Source of the DNA: CAZADH01 sp964483805
Lineage (GTDB): Bacteria > Muiribacteriota > Ozemobacteria > Ozemobacterales > Ozemobacteraceae
Length of the DNA stretch: 7,617 bases
Direction of reading: 5' to 3'
Assembly: GCA_964483805.1 (NCBI GenBank)
Contig: CAZADH010000290.1
Coordinates: forward strand, 1-7,617
The notes below the pieces were generated by a model. The model was not told where the DNA came from and made no database searches. It worked only from the letters and a program-made list of their open reading frames with translations. The position numbers and the translations under genes were made by a program. Of this stretch, positions 1 to 7,617 are shown piece after piece (position 1 is the stretch's first letter; each line of letters begins with the position of its first letter).

Positions 1-3000
1 GTTCAACAGCGACAGGATGGTCGACGGCGGTGGGGGCGGGGGTTGCACCGAAAATCGCGATTGGAAGGGGGCGTTGAGCGACCGGCCGAACTGATCGCGA
101 ATGCCTGCTTCGACGCGGACTTCGAAGTTGGCACTCAGCGTGAGCAGTTGCGTCGTGACCAGGGTCAGGTGACTGCGGTTGGCCTCCAGTTCGATCGGAA
201 ACGCCACGTTGTTGTCGAGATCGATCAACGTCACCTGGTTTGCCACCGTGTTCGCGTCAATATCTGTGGAGAACACGACGACCGGCCAGATATCGGCGGG
301 GGCCCACACCGTGCCGTCGCTCGGATACACGTCGATGACGCGGAAATCTTGACGGACCGCGATTTCGGCGCGTGTTGCCGGGGTCCAGGCCGCGGTCAGC
401 ACCATCCGGCCGCCCGGTGCCGCCGTGACGGGAACCGGTCCGCGAAACACCCCCGACGTGCTCTCCGACAACACGACCGTGGTCGTGCCCAGACCATCCC
501 AAACCAGCAGTGGTGAGGACTCCAAACGGGATGGGTCGAGGTCGGTACCCACCATGGCGACAAAGATCGTGGAGGTGCTCTCGACCACGGTCGCCGACGA
601 GATCGCCTGAACATAGGTGGGGTCTGTGAAGGCATCGATGCGGGAAATCTGGGGGGCGAGGGTCGTGAACGAGCTGATCAGAATGGGCAGCGGCAACCCG
701 TCATTGTCAAGAAGTATTGACGATGTACGTATAATGTATTGTTTACTGCTGCTCAGTGCGCCTTGTACGCGGAGGCGATTGGCCGCGCTGAGACTGAGCG
801 GGGCCGACACCAGAGTCCCGTCGGCAAAGAGTTGCACGGTTCCACTGGCCGTGGCGCCGGCGCCGAAGGGTTTGTCGGCGGTCAACTGCATCAGTGTGTC
901 GAGGGTGACTCCGGTGGCCCCATTGGCCGGTTGGACTGCGACCCAGCGTGGGCGCCGGGCCAGTGTCACGGCCGTCGCCGCCGCCGGATTCACCGTCGAC
1001 CTGACGATCAACGTGATCCCATCGGTGGTTGGTGCGGCGAACGTGCCCCGAAACACGCCGGTGTTCGGGCCGGTTTCGACGAGCAGAACCGTGCCGGAAG
1101 ACCCGCTGCTGCCCTCCCAGCGCGCACTGGTGAAATCTGTTGTATTGACAGATCCATCCACGGCAACGACCTCGACGTACAGCGTCTGTTCGGGCAGGAC
1201 CGTGGTTCCGGAAGCAAGGGGGGCAGCCCAGGTATCGGTGGCGAACAGGCGCAGCGTGTTGACGACAACCGGCGGATTTGCCGCCAGTTGCGTGACGAAC
1301 GAGAACTCGAGAGTCTGTCGTTGCGTGTTACCGACCATCGAGCGCAATCCCGCCACTCCGACTCGATGGGTGGTGCCAAACCCGAGCAAGCTCAAGGGCG
1401 TCGCCACCAGGCGCCGGTCTGATGCGCGCCAGGTCCACGATGCCGGGACTGGGCTGCCGCTCGCAGTCAAAGTGAGCGTGGCCGCACCGAGGAGCGACGC
1501 GTCGATGTCCCGGTCCAGTTGCACCTCGATCGGTGTGCCCACCGAGACGTTCGTCGATCCCGAAGCGGGATTCGTCGGGGCGGGATGCGGGAAGGTCACC
1601 TGGAACACCCGCTCGAGGGTTGGCGTCTGCTTGCTGGCAATGCGGATGATTGCGTCGTCGGCGAACAGGCCGATTGTGGCCGGGCTGCGATATATCCCGC
1701 TATTGACGCCGGTTTCAGTGAGGGTAAGGTCGGGCCCGAATGAGGTCGACGCCAGGGTCGTGTCGACCGTCAGGTTTGCTCCATCCGAGCCGACCAACTC
1801 ACAATAAATGGTCGCATTCTCGACCAGGTCGGCCCCGTCGTTCAACGTCGACGCGGCGTTGTAGGTGCCCTCGGTGAAGACGGAAAGATGGTGCACGCTC
1901 GTGGGCGGGGTGACCGTGGCTTGGGTGGTAAACGTGAACCAGGCCTCGCGCGCCAACGGATTGCCTTCGGGACCGCGCAGACCGTTGGCGTCATACGGCA
2001 GCCATACCTGGTATTGCGTGGCCGGCTGCAGCAATGCGCTGGGGGTCAAGGTGAGCGTGTTGCCGGTGGTCCAAGCGAACGAGAACGGCACGTCGACCCC
2101 CGAACGGGTCAGCCGTACGGCTGTGGCACTCGGGGTCGCCACCTGGCAGGCTGGATTGAAAGCGAGTGTGATCGCACTGTCGAGGCGGACCGCCGTCGCG
2201 CCGCTGGCAACCGCCGCGCCGCTCTGGGTGTTGACGCCGCTGGTTGCCGGTTGCCACTGCGGGAACCGGCATTGCACGCGCGATGTGCGGGTGGGGTCGG
2301 TCTGGCATGACACCGTTATCGTGGCAATCGGCACGGGTGGCAATGGCCCGGGGAACCCATAGATTGGCGGTGGTCCGGTCAAGGCGAAGTTCGCCGTGAA
2401 CTGTCCGGTATGATAACCGGTCTCATGCAACGCCACATCGACGGTTCCGGCCCAGGCGAACTGCACGGTGGCCGTGGTGATGTCGGCGGTGACCGACGAC
2501 AGATCGGTGGCCGAGGCGAGCAGATACAGGGTTCTCGTGGCCGGGATCCAGGTCAGATCAGGCAAACCATCGATCAGCAGCGGATCGGCAAAAAGACGCA
2601 GGTTGGCGATCGCCGTCGGTGGGACAATCACGTGCTGTGTGGAAAATGTAAATACAATGTCACTGCCCCATGCCGTCGGGTTGACCAACGGGTTGCCGAT
2701 CAGATCGGTGATGCCTGGCTGCAACGTGACCGTGTAAGTTGCATCCGGGCGTAACCAGTGGTCGGCCGAATCGTCGGGATCGATCGTGATGGTATTGCCG
2801 GCTGCGGCAATCGCACCGGCAACCGGCAGCCCGCTGCGTGTGAGTTGCACGTTGGCGGCGTTGACCGTGGCCGGATTGAGCATCTCATTGGTGGTGATGG
2901 TGATGATCGACGAGAGATTGACATTCGCTGCCCCGGATGCCGGCAGTGACGCCGACACACGTGGGAACGTCTGGTTCAACGTAAATACAACAGATGGACT

Positions 3001-3087
3001 TGCCAGACTCGCAAAGGCCAGGGTGTTGTCGACTCCTGGCAACGACGCGAATGTGTACGTGCCGATGAACTCTTGGCAGGGGGAACT
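1..3087 (-). CDS. Giant secreted multi-domain Ig-like protein, downstream part (no stop in window)
   Basis: The minus-strand frame whose codons occupy positions 1-3, 4-6 and so on is open without a stop from 3087 to base 1, about 1,029 codons, and leaves the window. There is no start codon with a signal peptide; the sequence begins mid-domain (EFIGTYTFAS near 3043-3072), so this continues the gene that starts at 5044. It carries five Ig-like domains of the SbsA/Big_5 type, ending near 2640, 1905, 1280, 650 and 46. Each has an opener like PASGAANV or PANGATGV and a closer like LTPSALLxxxTxYxV then FTFTT. Second modules with motifs such as ETGPNTGVFRGTF lie between them. A proline run (QPPPPPP) near 28-48 follows the last Ig-like domain. 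By family analogy such proteins are extracellular structural proteins or adhesins; no catalytic motif is visible. Stop TGA at 3088-3090 and the gap beyond leave the junction uncertain. Confidence 0.85.
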
Positions 3088-3670
3088 TCAAAACGACTCA
3101 ACCCAATTCAAANNNNNNNNNNTCCAGAGATACGGTGGCAATTTGCGTGCCGTTCAGCCAGACAGTGGCCGTTGACACATCTTTGGAGTTGGGCGACGGA
3201 TCGAGGTTGGCCACGACGCGAACCTGTGCCGTTGCCGAGGCGCGATAGTCGCCACCCGGAACATAGCTGGTGCCACTGAGCTTCACGTCGATCGTCGCTA
3301 CCTCATTGGCGGCCAGAACCGAGACCGCCGGCTCGGTGTGAAAGTTCAGGGTGACCGGGTTCCACACCTGGTTGCCCACGACGCTCTGTGCATCGGTGGC
3401 GACGACGATCTTGTAATCGGTATCGACATCGAGCAATGCCGTGGGCACAAACGTGATCGACGACGTCCCAGTCGCGATCGGCATGATGCCAACGTCGACC
3501 CCGCCTGCGGTCTGCAGTTTGATGCCCGCATTGGGCTGGTTGAACCGATACGTTGTCGTGGCCATCGTGATTCCAGAGGTGAACGCCACGGTGAAACTCG
3601 CATTGCGCAAGACCTGCGGCGCGCCGTCGATGGCCACCTGTGCGGCCGGGTGTACCGGGCTGCACACACC
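46..3670 (-). repeat. Tandem bimodular protein repeat: Ig-like domain plus TG-x-F-x-G module, about 210 residues per unit
   Basis: Ig-like domains lie at about 3330-3670, 2640-2976, 1900-2275, 1280-1597, 648-938 and 46-330. Between them are modules that open with a similar strand (ANLRLFADP, NTLRLFATD, HHLSVFTEG, SRIDAFTDP), continue with a pattern like TLYVEVVAVDG or TIFVAMVGTD, and close with HETGYHTGQF, TETGVNSGIY, VETGPNTGVF or SESTSGVFRG. Successive Ig-like ends are about 620-725 bp apart. The copies have diverged strongly at DNA level, so this is an old protein repeat and not a recent DNA duplication. The module interrupted by the gap (VWLNGTQIATVSL ... FIGTYTF) fits the same pattern. 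Confidence 0.8.
3113..3122. other. Assembly gap of 10 Ns inside the giant gene
   Basis: Ten unresolved bases. The gene above the gap uses codons whose lowest coordinate leaves remainder 2 modulo 3; the open frame below it uses remainder 1. The bases just left of the gap hold minus-strand stops in all three frames (3108-3110, 3098-3100, 3088-3090). By comparison with sister modules only about 8-15 residues are expected between ATVSL and FIGTYTF, and 14 codons are already present between the gap and that motif. The true gap is therefore probably very short, and the contig end probably contains errors. Confidence 0.95.
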
Positions 3671-5044
3671 ACTGGACAACACCGGTTCCGGAAACCGGAA
3701 CGTGGCGCGAATGGTGCTGCTGCGGCTGGCCGGCCCCTCCAGATGCAGCGTCTTGGTCGTGGGGTCCCAGCCGCATTCGTCGACGAACGAGAGCGGGCGC
3801 GTGGTGACGGCAAGCTGGTTGAGCAATGCATTGACCGTGAAGAGCGCGAGGTGCAGGCGGCTTTGCGCACCACGGTACGGGACCGCCGCCGGACGCAGGC
3901 GGGCGACCGGGAAGTTGTTGAACGAGATGGCGTCGCCCCAGGTGGTGCGCAGAGAGCGGAACCCCAGCCCCGGTCCGTTCTGCCCGGCGGCGACCGTTTC
4001 GAGGTTCGGGAGCGCTCGTCCGCACACCCCATGGAACACCGTTCCGGCCGCAAACACGTCGCTGGCGTTGCCCGGCAGCAGTGACGGCCCGGGTTGGATC
4101 GAATACTCCCGCGCCGTGAATTGCAGTCCGTGGGGTTGCCAGAACAAGAAAACCCGGTTGTCTTGGGGATTCTGGGTCGCGGCAAGATTGTGCCCATAGG
4201 TGAAAGACGCCGCGGGAGGGGGAGGCGTAACGGCCGCCACACCAGGGAGTCCCGCAGGATCGTAGTAATAACCCAGCAAGCTGGAGGGAGAGGCCGCGTA
4301 GAAGACGAGAACCTTCTCACTACCGTCTCCCGGGTCAGCGACGCGGCAAGCACCGGGACCAATGCCGGTCGAACTACCTGCACTGCCCGGAAAAACCTTG
4401 ACTGTGGGGGACTCGCTCAAACCAGTAAATACAACGTATTTTAACTGATAGTCGCTCTTGTCGCGAAACATGATGAGAATGCGGTCGCGACAGGCGACAA
4501 CGCCGAGGGGTTGATCGACGTTGCTCAGGTCAAAGGTCAGAGTGTCGGTGTCGACAGGGGCTGCGTTGACATCGATGAACTGCACAACGTCCAGGGTTGC
4601 ATTATCGCGTTTGACTGCCAGAATCACGGTGTCCGTGCCGTACAGCGTGCCACCCCAATCTTTGCGCCATGTATCGGCGCCGAATACCCCATCTTTGACG
4701 GTGTACGCGAGCGATGTCCACGGGTTCCAGACGCTGGTGCCATAGGTGGTCAGCCAAGTCCCGTAGGGACTCGATATCGAAGTTGGCGTGAAGGTGGCCG
4801 GTCCGTCACCGGGATCGAGTGAGACCAGGTTTGGGAAGCACGCGCGGGGAGCGAGGCTGGCTTCTGCACCGAGCGCATAGGACTGGGAGTATGCGTCTGG
4901 CTGAGTGGTGGACACGACGACATTGGCGCCGAATGTCGCATGGGGGAAAATTTCCCCAAGAAACCAGATGGCGAACATAAGGCCTAGGGAAACAATCCCT
5001 TTGGCGATTTGCGGCCCCGCAGGCGAACCCGCCGAAACGCTCAT
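3123..5044 (-). CDS. Giant secreted multi-domain protein, N-terminal part (signal peptide, propeller-like region, first Ig-like domain)
   Basis: Start ATG at 5042-5044 is chosen because AAAAAGG sits 8 bases upstream. An in-frame GTG at 5114-5116 has no ribosome binding site and would lie only 23 bases from the divergent gene. Residues 17-33 are hydrophobic (IVSLGLMFAIWFLGEIF) and precede ATFGA, a plausible signal-peptidase site near residues 39-40. Residues about 135-415 contain five similar strand blocks (DTVILAVKRD, DRILIMFRDK, EKVLVFYAAS, NRVFLFWQPH, SRLHLALFTV), the first four about 50 residues apart, which suggests a beta-propeller. An Ig-like Big_5-type domain follows (about residues 458-571, ending in NPVTLNFHTEP). 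Then comes the start of a second-type module, ending at ATVSL by the gap. Six cysteines suit an oxidising location. In nominal coordinates the frame reads through the Ns to TGA at 3098-3100, but it most likely joins the open frame below 3087. Confidence 0.85.
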
Positions 5045-5052
5045 GAACAGCG

Positions 5053-5059
5053 CCTTTTT
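5053..5059 (-). promoter_or_regulatory. Ribosome binding site of the giant secreted protein
   Basis: On the minus strand AAAAAGG lies 8 bases before the ATG at 5044. It decides the start against the upstream in-frame GTG at 5116, whose upstream bases (CCCCCTTAATGAACGT) do not resemble a Shine-Dalgarno site. Confidence 0.55.
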
Positions 5060-5125
5060 GCGATGTGTGGCGGGCGCGTGCTGTGGGTACGGTTCTTGCT
5101 GCTTCAATGGCGACACACGTTCATT

Positions 5126-5136
5126 AAGGGGGAAAG
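5126..5136 (+). promoter_or_regulatory. Ribosome binding site of the lipoprotein gene
   Basis: AAGGGGGAAAG ends 3 bases before the ATG at 5140, with its purine core (AAGGGGG) 7 bases upstream. This is a strong Shine-Dalgarno match and supports the chosen start. Confidence 0.75.
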
Positions 5137-5139
5137 CCT

Positions 5140-6552
5140 ATGAAACTGAGAATCCTGAGTCTGGCCGTGATGCTGATGGCGTTGCCGTTCCTGTGCGGCT
5201 GTTTCGGCGTGAACGACAGCAATCCGGTCGCTCCGTCGGCTCTCAGTGCAGGCGCCGCTTCCCCCAACGGCGCTGTCACTACACCCAGCATGATGTCCTC
5301 CAATGCCCAGTCCCGCAAGTTCAGTTATGCCGAACCCGCGCACTCGGTGACGTATCAACCGCTCGACCGCTGCCACGGTGAGGGCCTGGGGCAACTTCGT
5401 ATTCACCTCGTGAGTGCCGCGAGCGCCGATCACATCTATATAAACGTGACCGAAATGCGCGTCAAGCCCGCAGGTGGCAAGCAATGGGTCATGATCAATG
5501 TTCCCGACCAGGAAATCGACCTCAAGAATGCGGCGCAGGTGTCTCAGGTTCTGGCGAGCGTCAACCTGGCCCAGGGTGTGTACCAGTACATGCGGTTCAA
5601 GATCCAGTCGGCCCGGGTGGTCTGGGGCGGCCAAAGTTACAATCTGGTCATCCCGAGTCGCTATGTGAACTTCGTCGGTCGGTTCGAAATCAAGTCGGGG
5701 TACATGACCGAGCTGAAGATCCAATTGTTCAACAAGATCATCAAGACCGAAGGCAGCGGCATCTTCGCCGGTTTGACCGGCGCCTGGATGTTCTGTCCGG
5801 TGGTGAAGATTTCCGCTACCCTCGTTCCGGTGGCTCCGACCCCCGATCCCGATCCGGTGGTCACCACGGGTGACGTGGCCGGTCTGGTCTCCCACTACGT
5901 CAGCAAAGTTCCGCTCAGTGGTGTGACGGTTGCGCTGTCGGGTACTGCATTTTCTGCAACCACGGGGGCCGATGGGGCGTTTTCGATGCAGGCCGTGCCT
6001 GCTGGTGATTATATCCTGACTCTGGCTCATCCTGACTTCCTCAATAAATCGTTCCCGTTGAAGGTCGTGGCCGGTCAGGCTGCGAACGTCACCGCTGAGA
6101 TGAACCCCGCTTTGATCAAGAGCACCGTCGGCAACACGGGCTGGTTCTCGCAGTTCTATCCGGCCGAGGCGAACGGAACCTACATTGAGACCAAGGTCGA
6201 AACCCCGGTGGCAATCGACTTCGTCAGCCTTTCGTTCACCAAGGTCGAGGTCGCATTCGATATGGAATACTCGCAGCCCATGCCCGACTACGCTTCGGTC
6301 GTGGGTTACATGGCGGTCTCGCAACAGGTGAACAAGAGTTCCGATCTGGGTAGTTGGTGGGCTGGTTGGGACGGCACGATGGGCACCACGATCGGTTATT
6401 TCCAGGGGACGAATCCCCCGACCCATTACGTGACCGATATCACCGAGTTCGTCCGCAACAACCCCTCCAACCTGTTCTTCAGCGCGTTCTACAACCAAAG
6501 CATCTACAATGCGCGCGTGCAGAACATCCAGATGACCATCTATTACCGCTAA
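5140..6552 (+). CDS. DUF4382-type lipoprotein with carboxypeptidase-regulatory-like domain
   Basis: A complete gene of 470 codons with a strong ribosome binding site and TAA stop. Residues 1-21 form a lipoprotein signal (MKLRIL, hydrophobic core, lipobox L-C-G-C), so C21 should be lipidated and the protein membrane-anchored. A low-complexity Ser/Ala/Pro stretch follows. Residues about 82-226 match the DUF4382 pattern: GQLRIHLVSA at the start, a strand like IYINVTEMRV, then a QVLASVNLAQGVYQYMRFKI segment. C78 and C219 bracket this domain and could pair. A PTPDPDP linker (about 233-239) leads to a carboxypeptidase-regulatory-like beta-sandwich (about 245-323; GDVAGLV, TGADGAFSMQAVPAGDYILTL). 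Residues 324-470 are aromatic-rich and end in YVTDITEFVRNN ... VQNIQMTIYYR, resembling a jelly-roll or DNRLRE-like fold (weak). No catalytic site is seen; a surface or adhesion role is inferred. It is transcribed away from the giant protein gene. Confidence 0.93.
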   Translation: MKLRILSLAVMLMALPFLCGCFGVNDSNPVAPSALSAGAASPNGAVTTPSMMSSNAQSRKFSYAEPAHSVTYQPLDRCHGEGLGQLRIHLVSAASADHIYINVTEMRVKPAGGKQWVMINVPDQEIDLKNAAQVSQVLASVNLAQGVYQYMRFKIQSARVVWGGQSYNLVIPSRYVNFVGRFEIKSGYMTELKIQLFNKIIKTEGSGIFAGLTGAWMFCPVVKISATLVPVAPTPDPDPVVTTGDVAGLVSHYVSKVPLSGVTVALSGTAFSATTGADGAFSMQAVPAGDYILTLAHPDFLNKSFPLKVVAGQAANVTAEMNPALIKSTVGNTGWFSQFYPAEANGTYIETKVETPVAIDFVSLSFTKVEVAFDMEYSQPMPDYASVVGYMAVSQQVNKSSDLGSWWAGWDGTMGTTIGYFQGTNPPTHYVTDITEFVRNNPSNLFFSAFYNQSIYNARVQNIQMTIYYR

Positions 6553-6582
6553 TCCAACGGTAGCGATACCAACACCCCTTTT

Positions 6583-6617
6583 CCCGACCCTACCCTGGGT
6601 CGGGATTTTCTATTTTT
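6583..6617 (+). terminator. Rho-independent terminator of the lipoprotein gene
   Basis: An 8-bp perfect GC-rich stem (CCCGACCC at 6583-6590, GGGTCGGG at 6597-6604) with a 6-base loop is followed by ATTTTCTATTTTT. It starts 30 bases after the TAA stop. There is no T-run on the opposite strand, so it should work for the plus strand only. Its T-tract overlaps the last codons and stop of the convergent gene. Confidence 0.9.
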
Positions 6618-7617
6618 GGCGCGGGCTGGGTGTCGGTGCGGGCAGAACCGGGTTGACGACGCGGACGATCAGGGCCGGCACAGCCAGGGGTACGGCGCCG
6701 GTCACCCGTACCAGGCTTTCCCATGTGGCCTCGTGACGCCAGAGCGGGCGGGTTGGCAGCAACCCGTTGGCCGTGCGCAGCAACTCAAAGCGGCCTTCGC
6801 AATTCAACAGGTTGGACTCGGTGAAGGTGCTGCACAAGGCACGTTGCCACAACGTGGGCGATGTGCGGGCGAGCGCCAGATTCCAGGTGTACGTTCCGGG
6901 TGGCGTGACTGCCGGCACCATGGGTTCGCGCCAGACTGTCAGGCCTGGTGGCACCGATTGGTCTGCCCGGCAGGCCCCTTCGCCGACGAGGTGACTGTCG
7001 TGGGATAGCAATACATTGTGTTGACCAGTTAGCCGGCCGTGGCGATCGACCAGCGCGGCGATAATGCACGATGGCAAGCCGGTTCCTGCAGAGGCCGGAA
7101 TGCCAGTGGTCACGATTCCGGCAAGGTCGGCGTCGGTCAGCGATCCACGGGAGGCGAGGGCCTCGGCATGGCTGGCCAGGACTCGATACCCGTCGAGGAT
7201 CGGGGCCGACCCACTGCCGACCCACCGGTAACCCCAGGGCAGGCGTTCGCCGCGCGTCACGGTGATCGCGGGCACGCCGTCGGGCGCTATCGTTGCCGAG
7301 GAGGCGACCAACACCGCCACGGTGCCCATGGGGCTGCTGAACGAGGCACCGCACTGCGCGCATCCTGCGGGCATGGTCGGGTTCGGCGTGAGCCGGTAGA
7401 CCGGTCCGTGGGGTGATAGCACAACGTGCGGTCCGAGCGCGGTCGCCATGCCGTGGGGAAACATCAGGCTGCCAAACAAGGGGCGCTGGGTGGACAGGGT
7501 GCGCAATGTCGCGACCACATCGGGGCCAAGGGCATCGACCACAACCTGCGTGATGCCGACGCCAATCCCGTCGATCTGGCGCAGGCACTGGATCGGACGG
7601 AACTCCATGTCGGTGTT
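6610..7617 (-). CDS. Unrecognised protein, C-terminal part (5' end outside window)
   Basis: The frame is open from the right edge to a TAG at 6610-6612 (336 codons). An internal ATG at 7606-7608 exists, but the frame is still open upstream of it and no signal peptide follows, so the real start is probably outside the window. The visible part has seven cysteines, including a C-x-x-C pair (GCAQCGAS), and strand-rich Val/Pro/Gly segments (TVAVLVASSATIAPDG, PPGTYTWNLALAR). It ends in a proline-rich tail (LPAPTPSPRQK). The composition suggests a secreted or periplasmic beta-rich protein with disulfides, but I recognise no family or active site. Codon usage is GC-rich like its neighbours. It converges on the lipoprotein gene with 57 bp between stop codons. 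Confidence 0.75.
   Translation of the reverse strand, partial: NTDMEFRPIQCLRQIDGIGVGITQVVVDALGPDVVATLRTLSTQRPLFGSLMFPHGMATALGPHVVLSPHGPVYRLTPNPTMPAGCAQCGASFSSPMGTVAVLVASSATIAPDGVPAITVTRGERLPWGYRWVGSGSAPILDGYRVLASHAEALASRGSLTDADLAGIVTTGIPASAGTGLPSCIIAALVDRHGRLTGQHNVLLSHDSHLVGEGACRADQSVPPGLTVWREPMVPAVTPPGTYTWNLALARTSPTLWQRALCSTFTESNLLNCEGRFELLRTANGLLPTRPLWRHEATWESLVRVTGAVPLAVPALIVRVVNPVLPAPTPSPRQK

Larger units (their letters stand above)
5045..5139. promoter_or_regulatory. Divergent intergenic region between giant protein and lipoprotein genes
   Basis: This 95-bp stretch separates two divergent starts, so promoters for both genes must lie here or within the opposing 5' ends. I see no convincing -35/-10 pair on either strand and no clear operator-like inverted repeat. 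The arrangement would permit shared regulation, but the sequence does not prove it. Confidence 0.4.

Noticed and set aside
704..735. Plus-strand TATAAT at 730-735 with TTGTCA upstream
   Set aside because: The spacing is 20 bases, longer than usual for sigma-70 promoters. It lies antisense inside a coding region in a local AT-rich patch and no plus-strand gene follows.
617..1807. Plus-strand open frame of 396 codons
   Set aside because: It lies entirely antisense to the Ig-like repeat frame, which shows clear conserved domains. Its own translation has no recognisable domain and no coherent start context, as expected for a shadow frame in GC-rich DNA.
2885..3091. Short minus-strand frame ending in a run of six histidines
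   Set aside because: The histidines come from CATCAC repeats that in the real frame code for Ile/Thr (SIITITT) in an Ig-like domain. This is not a tag or metal-binding protein.
3338..4199. Overlapping plus-strand open frames of about 250 codons
   Set aside because: They are shadows of the giant protein gene, with Arg-rich low-complexity translation and no ribosome binding site support.
4943..4957. Near-perfect palindrome GGGGAAA-A-TTTCCCC
   Set aside because: It falls within the codons of the signal peptide region (GEIFP) of the giant protein. A single 7-bp inverted repeat there is weak evidence for an operator.
5045..5116. Alternative GTG start at 5116 giving 24 extra residues
   Set aside because: It has no Shine-Dalgarno site and lies very near the divergent start, and the extension adds a long polar stretch before the signal peptide. 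The ATG at 5044 with AAAAAGG is better, though the longer form is not excluded.
5104..6498. Minus-strand open frame of 464 codons
   Set aside because: It is antisense to the lipoprotein gene, which has a lipobox, recognisable domains, ribosome binding site and terminator. The antisense translation is rich in Arg, His and Gly with no domain pattern.

Overview
The window is a GC-rich (roughly 60% by eye) bacterial scaffold piece that codes almost entirely for exported proteins. It holds three genes: a very large secreted multi-domain protein on the minus strand, split by a 10-N assembly gap; a complete lipoprotein gene on the plus strand; and the 3' end of another minus-strand gene at the right edge. 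There are no RNA genes, mobile elements, CRISPR arrays or metabolic genes. The lipobox on the lipoprotein, strong Shine-Dalgarno sites and huge Ig-like export proteins fit a diderm environmental bacterium, and the N-run suggests a draft or metagenome assembly. The phylum cannot be settled from this window.

Layout: bases 1-5044 (minus) encode the giant secreted protein. It has a signal peptide, then an N-terminal region of about 400 residues with repeated beta-strand blocks that look propeller-like. After this come at least six SbsA/Big_5-type Ig-like domains, which alternate with a second module marked by a [TS]-G-x-[FY]-x-G-type motif. The frame is open to base 1 without a stop, so the protein is longer than about 1,680 residues and its C-terminus lies outside the window. 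At the N gap the frames on the two sides do not match nominally, and all three frames hit a stop within 25 bases of the gap's left edge. I read this as error at a contig end, but a real break cannot be excluded.

Bases 5045-5139 are a 95-bp divergent intergenic region with a ribosome binding site for each flanking gene. Bases 5140-6552 (plus) encode a 470-residue lipoprotein: lipobox, DUF4382-type domain, Pro/Asp linker, carboxypeptidase-regulatory-like beta-sandwich, and an aromatic-rich C-terminal region resembling a jelly roll. A clear Rho-independent terminator follows at 6583-6617. Its T-tract runs into the end of the convergent minus-strand gene at 6610-7617, an unrecognised cysteine-containing protein whose 5' end lies beyond the window.

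Taken together this looks like a cell-surface or extracellular-matrix locus: a giant modular filament or adhesin-like protein divergently paired with a membrane-anchored beta-sandwich lipoprotein. The functional link is inferred from arrangement and domain type only.
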